Shown: positions 50,035 to 58,861, numbered from the stretch's first letter. The stretch is DNA of 64,000 nucleotides from Desulfobacterales bacterium (GCA_030066985.1 JASJAN010000009.1:24596-88595), one strand, 5' to 3'. Numbers and translations: made by a program. Notes: generated from the sequence alone by a model not told the origin.

Positions 50035-50907
50035 ATGAAAATTAACGAGTCCCTTGCCAATATCATTCTGGACGCTCTATCCGCCCATATCGCAATATTG
50101 GACGAAAACGGGGTGATTTTAAAAACCAATCGGGCCTGGCTGAATTTTGCCCAGGATAATCGATTGCAAGCATCTGCTGAAGCATCACCGATTAATTATC
50201 TTTCCGTCTGCGATCTGGCCAAAGGTGAAAGCTCTGAAGAAGCCAAATCAGTGGCCGAGGGTATTCGATCGGTCATCAAAGGTGAGATCAACGAATTTTT
50301 GCTGGATTATCCATGTCATTCGCCCACTGAGAAACGCTGGTTCTATTTGCGGGTAACCCGCATACCCGGCCCCGGCCCCATGCGCGCTGTTGTCAGCCAT
50401 GAAAACATCACCGCCCTCAAGCTGGCAGAGGAAGCCCTAAAGGCACACGAGCTGGATCTGCAACAAAAAACCCAACACCTTGAAGAGGTCAATACGGCTT
50501 TAAAAGTATTGCTGCAACAGCGAGAGCAAGACAAGGCCGAGCTGGAAAGCAAAGTGTTAAAAAATATCAACGTTTTGATCACGCCTTATGTAGCCAAATT
50601 GAAAAACAAGAACCTTAAGCCCCGTGACAAAGCGCTGGTCGATATGATTGATACCAATCTGCAGGATATCGTCTCTCCCCTTTTGCAGCGGCTTGTCAAT
50701 GCCGAAATCATTTTAACCCCCCAGGAGATCCAGGTAGCGGCGCTTGTCAGAGAGGGGAAATCCACCAAGGAAATTGCTGATATATTGACGGTGTCAGAAA
50801 CCACGGTCAGTTTCCACCGCAAAAATCTGAGAAAAAAACTCGGCCTGGAAAACACCCGTAAGAACCTCAGAGCGCATCTGCTGTCACTTTCCGATTCCCC
50901 TGATTGA
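50035..50907 (+). CDS. PAS-domain LuxR-type transcriptional regulator
   Basis: An N-terminal PAS domain (~residues 1-120: IILDALSAHIAILDENGVIL, WLNFAQDN, YLRVTRIPGPGPMRAVVSHENIT) is followed by a coiled coil (LQQKTQHLEEVNTALKVLLQ). The LuxR-type HTH follows (LTPQEIQVAALVREGKSTKE, IADILTVSETTVSFHRKNLR). Similar one-component regulators occur widely in Desulfobacterota. The start is uncertain. ATG 50035 begins the PAS domain cleanly; in-frame ATG 50026, ATG 49993 and TTG 49963 lack good ribosome sites too. It is co-directional with the ChaN-like and amidohydrolase genes, but 480 bp of AT-rich DNA separates it from the latter. Confidence 0.85.
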   Translation: MKINESLANIILDALSAHIAILDENGVILKTNRAWLNFAQDNRLQASAEASPINYLSVCDLAKGESSEEAKSVAEGIRSVIKGEINEFLLDYPCHSPTEKRWFYLRVTRIPGPGPMRAVVSHENITALKLAEEALKAHELDLQQKTQHLEEVNTALKVLLQQREQDKAELESKVLKNINVLITPYVAKLKNKNLKPRDKALVDMIDTNLQDIVSPLLQRLVNAEIILTPQEIQVAALVREGKSTKEIADILTVSETTVSFHRKNLRKKLGLENTRKNLRAHLLSLSDSPD

Positions 50908-51262
50908 TCACTTCAAATTTAAAATAGAAAATATTACCCGGCCAGAAAACACCCCAAGGTCTTCCCGGTCACTTGTAAGCGGTCGTTTTTTAAATCCCAT
51001 ATTATATATCGTAATCCAAAAAATATATCGGTTCTCTTAATTGTGTAAGCAGGCACGAAGTCCACATTTTTAGGAAAACCAAAATATATTGCCTATGCTC
51101 ATGTAATCTGCAACATGGCTGTATCTGTAAAATTGTGATATTTGGGTTTCTTTCAATATGTCAGAAGATTGAAGACTAAATAGCAGTACGCCCACATATT
51201 GCATTAATCTCACTTTTTGTATAGTGACAGTCTGCTGTACTTAGACCAAAAATGTGTAGCCT

Positions 51263-51311
51263 TTTAGAAATAAATATGATTATTTACCATCTGGATTTAG
51301 AAATAAATATG
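51263..51311. repeat. Pair of 16-bp direct repeats upstream of the amidohydrolase
   Basis: TTTAGAAATAAATATG occurs at 51263-51278 and exactly again at 51296-51311, 33 bp (about three helix turns) apart. They lie 80-130 bp before the amidohydrolase start, in a very AT-rich 480-bp spacer that holds no gene. They could be a tandem binding site. Confidence 0.5.
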
Positions 51312-51391
51312 TTAGATAAATCGGAATAAACGTAATCCCAAACGAAGGTGCTCATAGATTTACATGCTAATCAAAATGAAAGGACTGAACA

Positions 51392-53266
51392 GTGAATAAT
51401 AAAGGATCGAGCATAGCTTATACCTTGCTGACATTACTCGTTATGGTCGCAATCGTCCTAATTGGGGTAACGATATATAAAATACCTAAGATGAAATCAT
51501 CTGAAACTGAACAACCGGCCAAAACAGCTTCTGCCCCAAAAACCCATAGTTCTGAATACAAGAAAGAACACCCAGTCGCTGACACAGTGGCGCTCAACGG
51601 TAAAGTATACACAGTGAACGAAAAACAGCCTTGGGCGGAAGCAGTTGCCATCAAGGGCACCGACATCGTTTACGTCGGCGACAACAAAGGCGTGAAAAAG
51701 TACATCGGCGAGGATACCACCGTTGCTGACATGAAGGGCAAATTCATGATGCCCGGCATTGTGTCCACTCACGAGCACGCGCTTATGCTGATGGGATTCA
51801 CTTCGGGATTGATGATGGAGTACACGCAGAACGCGGCCAAGATGCTCGCAGCGGTGAAGGAGTATGTTAAGGAGAAACCTGACGCTCCGATGTTCTCTTT
51901 TGGCGGCGCCTATGAGGGTCGGGTCGATATCTTCCGGCAGGACATCGACAAGATCATCAAGGACAAGCCGTTCCTGATGATCGCGGCATCCGGCCACGGC
52001 GGCTGGTGCAACACAAAGGCACTCGAGGTGGCCGGCATCAAGAAGGGTGAACCGGATCCGATCGACTCTTTCGGGCGCGAGGAGGACGGCACACCGAACG
52101 GTTATGTGGCCTCGTCAGCGGCGGTCGTCTACATGCTCGCCAAGCTCGACATCATCACGCAGGAGGCGGCCGTAGCCCAGGCCCCGAAGGTGCTGGATGA
52201 TTTTGCCGGAAATGGCGTGACGGCCATCTTCGATGCCGGCGCCCCGGCTTTTGAAAAAGCCACCTTCGCTGCGATGGGTGAACTCGAAAAGCGCGGCGAA
52301 CTCACCATGCGGATCTCGGCCTCGGTCATGACCCAGCGAGAATACATGAACGAGGGGGCGTTTGAAAAGATGGCCAGGTTCGTTCCGATGTACAATGGCG
52401 AGTTCTTTAAGGTCGAAACATTCAAGATCCACGCAGACGGATCCTATGACGGCTGGACGGCCGGAACCATCGAGCCCTATGCTGACAAGCCTGAATCGAC
52501 CGGTATCACCTCTTTTACACCCGAACTGCAGCAAGAGATTACGCTGCGAGCCGCGAAGAAAGGCTACGACATCCATGTTCACACAATCGGCTACCGCACC
52601 GTTCGCCAGACACTCGATACCTTTGAGGCGGTGCGCAAGGCCGGCTACGACAAGGTCCGCCTCACCACGGCGCACACCAGCCTGGTTCATCCCGACGACA
52701 AACCTCGATTCAAAGAGCTCGACGTCATCGTCAACACCTTCGCGGCCATGAATGCCGTACCCGATGAAACGAATCTCTCACGTCTCGGAAAAGAACGCTA
52801 CCACGGCTGGGGTTACCAACCGATGAAGTCCTTCCTCGACATCGGTGTTCGGGTCACCATGAGCGCCGATTCGCCGACTGCTCCCCTCAATCCGATGCTG
52901 CAGATCTCCATCGCTATGGCACGCAAGAATCCGGGTGAGACAGAGTTCTTGCCGCCGATGAGTGAGGCCCTGAGTCTCGAGGAGGCCATACGGGCCTACA
53001 CCATTGACTCCGCCTTTACCCTTCGCTGGGACGATATCATCGGCTCGATCGAAGTCGGCAAGCGCGCGGACCTGATTGTTCTGGACCGGAACCTCTTCGA
53101 ATGTACCACCGATGAGATCGCTGAAGCCAACGTCCTGGCTACGATGGTGAACGGCAAGGTTGTTCACGAAGAGGCCGTGGACTGGAGCACGCCGCCCGAT
53201 ATTTTGCAAGGAACCGATCTCTATCGCTTATATGGGGGTAGAGAGGATCTCAATCAAACGGATTAG
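51392..53266 (+). CDS. YtcJ-type amidohydrolase, membrane-anchored
   Basis: The 624-aa protein has an N-terminal membrane helix (IAYTLLTLLVMVAIVLIGV, residues ~8-26), a polar linker, and a YtcJ/AepA-like amidohydrolase domain. The domain shows LNGKVYTVNEKQPWAEAVAI, MPGIVSTHEHALM with the metal HxH, HADGSYDGW, DIHVHTIGYR, LTTAHTSL, MSADSPTAPLNPML and a closing SIEVGKRADLIVLD. Substrate unknown; relatives hydrolyse N-acyl or cyclic amides. GTG 51392 follows AAAGGACT. From about 51750 on, codons end mostly in G or C (CTCGAC, GTCGTC), unlike the neighbours, so the catalytic part may be of foreign origin. Confidence 0.88.
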   Translation: MNNKGSSIAYTLLTLLVMVAIVLIGVTIYKIPKMKSSETEQPAKTASAPKTHSSEYKKEHPVADTVALNGKVYTVNEKQPWAEAVAIKGTDIVYVGDNKGVKKYIGEDTTVADMKGKFMMPGIVSTHEHALMLMGFTSGLMMEYTQNAAKMLAAVKEYVKEKPDAPMFSFGGAYEGRVDIFRQDIDKIIKDKPFLMIAASGHGGWCNTKALEVAGIKKGEPDPIDSFGREEDGTPNGYVASSAAVVYMLAKLDIITQEAAVAQAPKVLDDFAGNGVTAIFDAGAPAFEKATFAAMGELEKRGELTMRISASVMTQREYMNEGAFEKMARFVPMYNGEFFKVETFKIHADGSYDGWTAGTIEPYADKPESTGITSFTPELQQEITLRAAKKGYDIHVHTIGYRTVRQTLDTFEAVRKAGYDKVRLTTAHTSLVHPDDKPRFKELDVIVNTFAAMNAVPDETNLSRLGKERYHGWGYQPMKSFLDIGVRVTMSADSPTAPLNPMLQISIAMARKNPGETEFLPPMSEALSLEEAIRAYTIDSAFTLRWDDIIGSIEVGKRADLIVLDRNLFECTTDEIAEANVLATMVNGKVVHEEAVDWSTPPDILQGTDLYRLYGGREDLNQTD

Positions 53267-53491
53267 AAATCGGCCTTGTTTTGCGGCAAATGCCACTTTG
53301 GCAACTATGGATATTTGTAACCAGGTCGCAATAACAGGTATAAAAGGGTGGCACTAAAATTTAGCACTACACAACGAAATACACATTTTGGGTGAATTGT
53401 GAATTTCGACTATGAACCTCTAACTTCAAAATTAAATGGGTGGCATAATCAAACCTAAACCAGATATCTCCATCCTATCTTAATTTTCCAT

Positions 53492-53525
53492 AAAAAAAGG
53501 GCAGCGTCAGGTGACGGCTGCCCTT
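53492..53525 (-). terminator. Rho-independent terminator of the 45-residue gene
   Basis: On the minus strand AAGGGCAG...CTGCCC arms with an inner CGTCA/TGACG stem are followed by a T-run (complement of AAAAAAA at 53492-53498). It stands 23 bp after the small gene's stop, strong support that the gene is transcribed. Confidence 0.88.
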
Positions 53526-53547
53526 GTATCTATTTAGGATCGCTCCG

Positions 53548-53685
53548 CTATCCGGCCACATCAATTCCTAAATTGCATCCCAGAGGATTATCGCACTCAA
53601 AATTCTTATATCGGGTATCTTCGTGCCCTTGCTCTCTTTCTTCGTCAGTTTCGATGTAGTTGTGTTCTTTATCTGTGAAATTCAT
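53548..53685 (-). CDS. 45-residue acidic small protein with Cys pair
   Basis: This short gene encodes MNFTDKEHNYIETDEEREQG and continues with HEDTRYKNFECDNPLGCNLG, ending IDVAG. The ATG is preceded by a perfect AAGGAGGTTGCC, and a strong terminator follows the TAG stop by 23 bp. The product is acidic and hydrophilic, with a CDNPLGC motif near the C-terminus that could bind a metal or form a disulfide. No membrane segment or signal peptide is present. I do not recognise the family. It stands alone in a ~1-kb region between the amidohydrolase and nrdD. The -10-like TATAAA at ~53712 is a candidate promoter element. Confidence 0.75.
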   Translation of the reverse strand: MNFTDKEHNYIETDEEREQGHEDTRYKNFECDNPLGCNLGIDVAG

Positions 53686-53794
53686 GGCAACCTCCTTTTT
53701 GAATCTTAAATTTTATAATCCAATACTTTTTGATTTAATTATGGATAATATCGGCATTTATCATCATTTGGCAATACGAGAAAAATGAGCGCTT

Positions 53795-53817
53795 ATTGAT
53801 AGGTTAATCCTATCAAT
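53795..53817. promoter_or_regulatory. 23-bp palindrome ATTGATAGG-n5-CCTATCAAT
   Basis: Perfect 9-bp arms around TTAAT lie ~110 bp upstream of the 45-residue gene, in a 360-bp spacer (53686-54045) that is otherwise AT-rich and gene-free. It has the form of a dimeric repressor site. Which regulator binds it is unknown. Confidence 0.5.
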
Positions 53818-54045
53818 TTCAGGATGGTTCAATCCGAATGTCTGTTTATAAATAGCGAAATTTACGTTTTTTTGTGCCCCCCTCAAGCCTGAATTTAACA
53901 CGATTCCCTCCATGACAAGATCCGGTATATAGCAGAATTAACTGCTGCAGGCACAATAAAGTAAATAAAACTCTGATTTTAAATTAAATATTTGCCTGGT
54001 CGCAGCTAATTTTGTCACAAACCCCCTATATATAGATTTTTTTTA

Positions 54046-54075
54046 TTGACAAACATCAATATGTTGTGGTAGTAT
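54046..54075 (+). promoter_or_regulatory. Likely promoter of nrdD
   Basis: TTGACA (54046-54051), an 18-nt spacer and TAGTAT (54070-54075) stand ~300 bp before the nrdD start. The spacer of the promoter contains the first NrdR-like box. Confidence 0.65.
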
Positions 54076-54110
54076 CTGATTCAGTAAGATGAAAAACCAC
54101 ATGTTGTGGT
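54054..54110 (+). promoter_or_regulatory. Pair of NrdR-box-like sites
   Basis: ATGTTGTGGT occurs at 54061-54070 and again at 54101-54110, 40 bp apart. The first is part of CAATATGTTG, one base from the NrdR core CAATATATTG. The second is a palindrome AAAAACCACA/TGTGGTTTTT with a 3-nt centre. NrdR boxes normally come in pairs upstream of ribonucleotide reductase genes, so this fits nrdD. The second site is followed by eight T's and could alternatively be a short terminator. Confidence 0.55.
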
Positions 54111-54170
54111 TTTTTTTAGCTTTAAGAGTTTACAGCATTTTACAGCAATTTACTCTATTTTACACTTCGG

Positions 54171-54196
54171 GGGGCTCTCATAAGCCCCTTTCTTTC
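54171..54196 (+). terminator. Possible attenuator hairpin in the nrdD leader
   Basis: GGGGCT (54171-54176) and AGCCCC (54183-54188) enclose a 6-nt loop and are followed by TTTCTTTC. It is preceded by degenerate TTTTACAGC/TTTACTC repeats (54128-54164). Together with the NrdR-like hairpin it suggests a structured ~300-nt leader. Confidence 0.4.
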
Positions 54197-54381
54197 GGTC
54201 CAATTAACCTGAACGAATCTGTTGGCTGCACCCTATCGTCAATGTTGACCGCCTAGCCAGCTAAAAACGCAATATACCGCAATTGCTTGACGGAACCAAT
54301 GTCGGATCCTGTAGACATCGGCCAATGAGTGACGACAGCATAATTGATCAATCTAAAACGAAACGATGTGAGGTGACTTCA

Positions 54382-56472
54382 GTGCTGGAAAAAATTCAAA
54401 AAAGAGACGGAAGAGTAGTCGATTTCGATGCATCTAAAATCACAGCGGCAATTACCAAAGCCGGAAACGCAACCAGTGAATTTGGCGACAAAGAAGCCAA
54501 AAAACTCACCTTGCGCGTCTTGACGCTGGCGCACGAGCTACAATTGGATCCGGATCCTGAAGTGGAGGAGATTCAGGACATTGTTGAAGCGGTTCTGCTG
54601 GATTCACCCTTCTTTAAAACAGCCAAAGCCTACATCTTATACCGAGAGCAACATGCCCAGATCAGACAGATCACCACCAAGGCCAATGTCGATCTGGTCA
54701 ATCATTATATTCAGAAACTGGATTGGAAAATCAAAGAAAACAGCAATATGTGCTATTCGCTGCAAGGCCTCAACAATTACATCTCTTCAGAGGTAACATC
54801 TGAATACTGGCTCAACAGCATTTATCCGCCTGAAATCCGGCAAGCCCATAAAAATGGTGATCTTCATATTCACGATTTGAATTTATTGTCGGTGTATTGT
54901 GTTGGTTGGGATTTGCAGGATTTGCTGCGCGAGGGTTTCAAGGGGGTTGAAGGCAAGGTCGAGAGTGCGCCGCCCAAGCATCTGCGCTCTGCCTTGGGTC
55001 AGATTGTAAATTTTTTCTATACCTTACAGGGTGAAGCCGCCGGTGCGCAGGCCATTTCCAATTTCGACACGCTTTTGGCACCGTTTGTCCGCTACGACGG
55101 TTTGGATTATGACGAGGTCAAGCAGGCCTTGCAGGAGTTTATATTTAACATCAATATTCCGACCAGGGTGGGGTTCCAGACGCCCTTTACCAATATTACC
55201 TTGGATTTGAATGTTTCACCGCTTTTAAAAGATCAACCAGTGATCATTGGCGGAATCGAACAGGCCCAAACCTATGGCGAATTTCAGCCTGAAATGGACC
55301 TCATCAACAAGGCTTTTGCCGAAGTCATGATGGATGGCGACGCCAAAGGGAGGGTGTTTACATTTCCGATACCCACTTACAACATTACGGCTGATTTTGA
55401 CTGGAACAACCCCAATCTGGATATGGTCTGGAAAATGACCGGGAAATACGGGATCCCTTATTTTTCTAATTTTGTAAACTCCGATATGGCGCCTGAAGAT
55501 GCCCGCTCTATGTGCTGCCGACTGCGGCTGGATAACCGCGAGTTGCTCAAACGCGGTGGTGGGCTTTTTGGTGCCAATCCCCTGACCGGATCCATTGGTG
55601 TGGTGACAATCAACCTCCCGCGAATCGGTTTTGCCAGCCAGAGCCGAGGTGAATTCTTCAAAATGCTTAAAGAAAAGGTCCAACTGGCCGCCGAAAGCCT
55701 CTCGATCAAACGTAAGGTTTTGGAGCTTTTCACCGACAAAAACCTGTATCCGTACTCACGGTTTTATTTGCGTCATATCAAAGAGGGCGCAGGTCTGTAC
55801 TGGAAAAATCACTTCTCCACCATCGGCATTATTGGAATGAATGAAGCCTGTCTGAATTTTTTGGGTGAAGACATCAGTGCCGAAGCAGGCCAGCAGTTTT
55901 CTCTGGAAGTGATGGATTATTTGCGCGATCTAATGTCTCAAATACAGGAAGAATCCGGCGACATTTTCAATCTGGAGGCCACACCGGCCGAGGGCACGTC
56001 TTACCGCCTGTGCATGCTGGATAAAAAGGCGTTTCCTGGTATTGTCTGCGCCAATGAGGACGACTTCCGCAACGGTGCGGCGCCTTATTATACCAACTCC
56101 AGCCAGCTGCCGGTCAATTACAGTGAGGACATATTTCAAACCCTGGAATTGCAGGATCATCTCCAGGCCAAATATACCGGCGGAACAGTTCTGCATATAT
56201 TCCTGGGCGAACATGTCAGTGACATCGAAACTATCAAAAATTTGATCAGAAAAGTTACGGACAATTATCGACTGCCGTATTTTACCTTGACACCAACTTT
56301 TAGTGTCTGCCCCTCTCACGGATATATCAACGGCGAGCAGCCGGCATGTTCGGTGTGTGATCAGGAAACGGAGGTTTATTCCCGGGTAGTCGGATATTTG
56401 AGACCCGTAAAGCAATGGAATAACGGCAAACAGGCTGAATACAGCGACCGCAAGGTGTATAAAGTTGCTTAG
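54382..56472 (+). CDS. nrdD: Anaerobic ribonucleoside-triphosphate reductase
   Basis: NrdD makes deoxynucleotides without oxygen using a glycyl radical. The ~696-aa protein starts with an ATP-cone (QKRDGRVVDFDASKITAAI) for allosteric control. It has the conserved LHIHDLNLLSVYCVGWDL with a catalytic Cys, and YFSNFVNSDMAPEDARSMCC. A C-terminal zinc-binding region (VCPSHGYINGEQPACSVC) is followed by the glycyl radical loop (SRVVGYLRPVKQWNNGKQ). I choose GTG 54382 because GAGGTGA lies just upstream and the ATP-cone then starts at once. An ATG at 54325 or TTG 54283 would add a non-conserved leader. nrdG follows. Confidence 0.95.
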   Translation: MLEKIQKRDGRVVDFDASKITAAITKAGNATSEFGDKEAKKLTLRVLTLAHELQLDPDPEVEEIQDIVEAVLLDSPFFKTAKAYILYREQHAQIRQITTKANVDLVNHYIQKLDWKIKENSNMCYSLQGLNNYISSEVTSEYWLNSIYPPEIRQAHKNGDLHIHDLNLLSVYCVGWDLQDLLREGFKGVEGKVESAPPKHLRSALGQIVNFFYTLQGEAAGAQAISNFDTLLAPFVRYDGLDYDEVKQALQEFIFNINIPTRVGFQTPFTNITLDLNVSPLLKDQPVIIGGIEQAQTYGEFQPEMDLINKAFAEVMMDGDAKGRVFTFPIPTYNITADFDWNNPNLDMVWKMTGKYGIPYFSNFVNSDMAPEDARSMCCRLRLDNRELLKRGGGLFGANPLTGSIGVVTINLPRIGFASQSRGEFFKMLKEKVQLAAESLSIKRKVLELFTDKNLYPYSRFYLRHIKEGAGLYWKNHFSTIGIIGMNEACLNFLGEDISAEAGQQFSLEVMDYLRDLMSQIQEESGDIFNLEATPAEGTSYRLCMLDKKAFPGIVCANEDDFRNGAAPYYTNSSQLPVNYSEDIFQTLELQDHLQAKYTGGTVLHIFLGEHVSDIETIKNLIRKVTDNYRLPYFTLTPTFSVCPSHGYINGEQPACSVCDQETEVYSRVVGYLRPVKQWNNGKQAEYSDRKVYKVA

Positions 56473-56595
56473 GTTTAAAGGTTCAAGGTTCCGGGTTCAG
56501 GGTTGGAGAGTGTTTGCAGATTGTTTTTAATTTTAATTCTACAGCTTTTTTCATTACTTAACCTCTGAACCTTTGAACGCAGAACCTTTGAACCT
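56471..56595. repeat. GGTTCAAGG repeats with inverted AACCTTTGAAC copies
   Basis: GGTTCAAGGTTCCGGGTTCAG (56480-56500) is mirrored by AACCTCTGAACCTTTGAAC and GCAGAACCTTTGAACC (56560-56595). The left arm starts directly after the nrdD stop. Same family as 22086-22213. It separates nrdD from nrdG, which are co-directional. Confidence 0.65.
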
Positions 56596-56637
56596 GGTGA
56601 CTCAAACCTGATAACTATCATAAGGATTATCAATACG

Positions 56638-57339
56638 ATGTTTATAGGTGGCTTACTAAAGAATACCCTGATTGACTATCCCGGCAAGCTCAGCTGCGGC
56701 ATATTTTTATCGGGCTGCAACTTTGACTGCCCTTATTGTCATAATCCGGATTTGGTCAGCGGTTGCTCCCGACGCGAGTCTGAATTTGATCCGGGCAGCG
56801 TATTGCGTTTTATTGAAACCCGTAAGGGATTTTTAGACGGCGTTGTTATTTCAGGCGGTGAGCCGACCTTGCAGACAGACCTTTATGATTTATGCCGCCA
56901 GATCAAAAAAATGGGATATCCGGTGAAACTGGATACCAACGGCAGCCGCCCACAGGTGATCGAGCGGTTAATTGCAGATGGACTGGTGGATTACATCGCC
57001 ATGGATCTGAAGACCGATCCAGTCCAATACGCCACCTATATTCAAACCAGCTGCAATGTCAACGCCATTCTTGCGAGCATCGAGATCATCATGGATTCAG
57101 CAGTGGCCTATGAATTCAGGACGACCTGCGTCAAACCCATTGTAACCGAACCAATCATCGAAAACATCTGTCGCCTGATTAAAGGCGCCCGCCTCTATGC
57201 GCTGCAGCGATTTCACGAAAGTGAAATGCTGCATCCTGAATTTTTTAAAGAAATTAATTATGAATATAGCGATCAGGAACTTGAGCAGCTTAAAGCGGTC
57301 GCTGCGCCGCATGTTAAGCGGTGTATTTTACGACCCTAA
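56638..57339 (+). CDS. nrdG: Anaerobic ribonucleotide reductase activating protein (radical SAM)
   Basis: This activase makes the glycyl radical on NrdD using S-adenosylmethionine and a [4Fe-4S] cluster. The 233-aa protein has LIDYPGKLSCGIFLSGCNFDCPYCHNPDLV (positions ~12-41), in which C-x3-C-x2-C binds the cluster, then VVISGGEPTLQTDL and LDTNGSRPQVI. It is the NrdG2-like form, longer than E. coli NrdG (154 aa). ATG 56638 follows AAGGATTATCAATACG. Confidence 0.93.
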   Translation: MFIGGLLKNTLIDYPGKLSCGIFLSGCNFDCPYCHNPDLVSGCSRRESEFDPGSVLRFIETRKGFLDGVVISGGEPTLQTDLYDLCRQIKKMGYPVKLDTNGSRPQVIERLIADGLVDYIAMDLKTDPVQYATYIQTSCNVNAILASIEIIMDSAVAYEFRTTCVKPIVTEPIIENICRLIKGARLYALQRFHESEMLHPEFFKEINYEYSDQELEQLKAVAAPHVKRCILRP

Positions 57340-57341
57340 TT

Positions 57342-57527
57342 GAGCGTTCCAACTTTTAAAACAGACTAATAATTTTTCAAGGAATTCTGTCGATTTATAG
57401 TTTTAAATTTTGAAACCCTTCGGGCTTGCCGATCTCACCGCATCTACTGTGTTAGATGCCGTTCCGCATAGTACACTATAGCGAAACGGCATCTGCCGTG
57501 TAGCTGCGGCAACCTCGACAAGCGCTC
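57342..57527. repeat. 186-bp repeat element, copy 2
   Basis: Same length and same GAGCG...CGCTC ends as copy 1 (27107-27292), with a shared right 115 bp. The flanks here are TAATT on the left (57337-57341) and AATTA on the right (57528-57532), extending the outer stem with bases different from those of copy 1. The element begins inside the last codons region, 2 bp after the nrdG stop, and lies between convergent nrdG and dgkA. Confidence 0.75.
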
Positions 57528-57592
57528 AATTAGCGTATCGTTATAATATACAGAGGTGCTAATTAACAGCCTGATTTATCTTAATATAAATC

Positions 57593-57967
57593 TCAACTGA
57601 AGAAGCGCCCATAAGCAATCAGACCCCAGATGACAACCGCTGTCAGCTGGCTGACGGCTGCCGCTGCTGAGCCCAGATCTTTTGCCTGCTTGGATAAAAT
57701 GTGATGATCCGTGCTAATGCGGTTGACGACATTTTCCACTGCCGAATTTAGCAATTCGGTAATCAGGACCAGCATGCTGGAGCCGATCAGCAGCGCCCAT
57801 TCCACCATCGTCTGACCCATCCAGATGCCGATAGGCAGAAATACCGCAATGACCACCGTTTCAATCCGGAACGCCTTTTCCTGGGTCCATGCGATTTTAA
57901 ACCCGTCCCATGAGTAAAGGACAGCCTTTAAAATGTGGCCGACGGCCGTTTCTTCTCCGTTTTTCAT
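57593..57967 (-). CDS. dgkA: Diacylglycerol kinase
   Basis: DgkA phosphorylates diacylglycerol to phosphatidic acid, recycling lipid by-products in the inner membrane. The ~124-aa protein has three membrane helices and the family motifs AWTQEKAFRIETVV (~residues 26-39) and ITELLNSAVENVVNRIS (~77-93). These are followed by KQAKDLGSAAAAVS (~101-114), which carry the catalytic Glu/Asp/Asn set. ATG 57967 is favoured because AAAGGA lies 7 nt upstream; an ATG at 57973 is two codons earlier. The 300-bp spacer upstream (57974-58274) shows nothing recognisable. Confidence 0.94.
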   Translation of the reverse strand: MKNGEETAVGHILKAVLYSWDGFKIAWTQEKAFRIETVVIAVFLPIGIWMGQTMVEWALLIGSSMLVLITELLNSAVENVVNRISTDHHILSKQAKDLGSAAAAVSQLTAVVIWGLIAYGRFFS

Positions 57968-58274
57968 TAACATATCCTTTTTGTTTCGCCAGCCTGCGCT
58001 ATTGTTTTGATTATCAATCTATTCTTGACAGTACCTCCAGTAAATAAGATTACCCGAAAGTGACGCCTGAGGCAAACCAAACGATTTCGGTACAAGGTGA
58101 CGGCAGATGAGGCTTTAAAAATTCTTGTCATCGGCAGCCGTTTTATGTTAGGGGGATACGTCCACATTTTGATGCCTGGCAGATGGCGCTCACAGCCAGA
58201 ATCACACTTGACATCTGTCGCCATCTGATTGTTGATCATCCCAAATCGCAAGCGGCGGTTCAGGGTTTTCTTTA

Positions 58275-58787
58275 ATGGAGGTTAAATCAATGCTAAGCGG
58301 TAAAAATCTATCGATTATTGGCTTCGTGGTTGTGGTTTTTATTATTCTGCAGGGGTTATTGATTGCTGTTGGTAAAACAGAAAGCCCTGCAACGGCAGCG
58401 GTTGATTTCGCCCAAGCCTATTTCATGTTGGACGGCCCTTCGATGTCGGAACGTCTGTGCAGTGAGATGGCGGAGGATGAAGAGCTCAATATTGTGAATA
58501 CGTATTTGAATTCAGTAGCTGACCGGGCCAGGTTACTGGGATTTTCTAAGAGTTACATGCAAAACCAGTTGTCGCATGTCGCCACTGAAATCCAAATGGT
58601 CGATGAAAATAATGCCGAGGTCAGAATTACCGGAGAGCGGTTTAGATCCATTAATCCTGTTTTTACCCTAATTGGGCGACTGTTTTTTCTCATGGAATCG
58701 CATGATGTTGATGAGACCCTGTCGCTGGTCAGAGAAGATGGCCGCTGGAAGGTGTGCGGTAGACCCTTTTCACTGTCGGAAATATAG
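58275..58787 (+). CDS. Membrane-anchored protein of unknown function
   Basis: The 170-aa protein has one N-terminal membrane helix (IIGFVVVVFIILQGLLIAV, ~residues 13-31) and an extracytoplasmic alpha+beta domain of ~130 residues. AVDFAQAYFMLDGPSMSERLC opens the domain, and WKVCGRPFSL closes it. The size and the sequence layout resemble DUF4878/NTF2-like domains, but no clear signature is seen. ATG 58275 follows AATGGAGG; ATG 58290 is also possible. Confidence 0.65.
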   Translation: MEVKSMLSGKNLSIIGFVVVVFIILQGLLIAVGKTESPATAAVDFAQAYFMLDGPSMSERLCSEMAEDEELNIVNTYLNSVADRARLLGFSKSYMQNQLSHVATEIQMVDENNAEVRITGERFRSINPVFTLIGRLFFLMESHDVDETLSLVREDGRWKVCGRPFSLSEI

Positions 58788-58861
58788 GGTCCCATAATCT
58801 GAACGATTCGTTACTTTTGAACACCCATTTTTTTCATTCGCAACCTTGTTTTCTAAAACTG

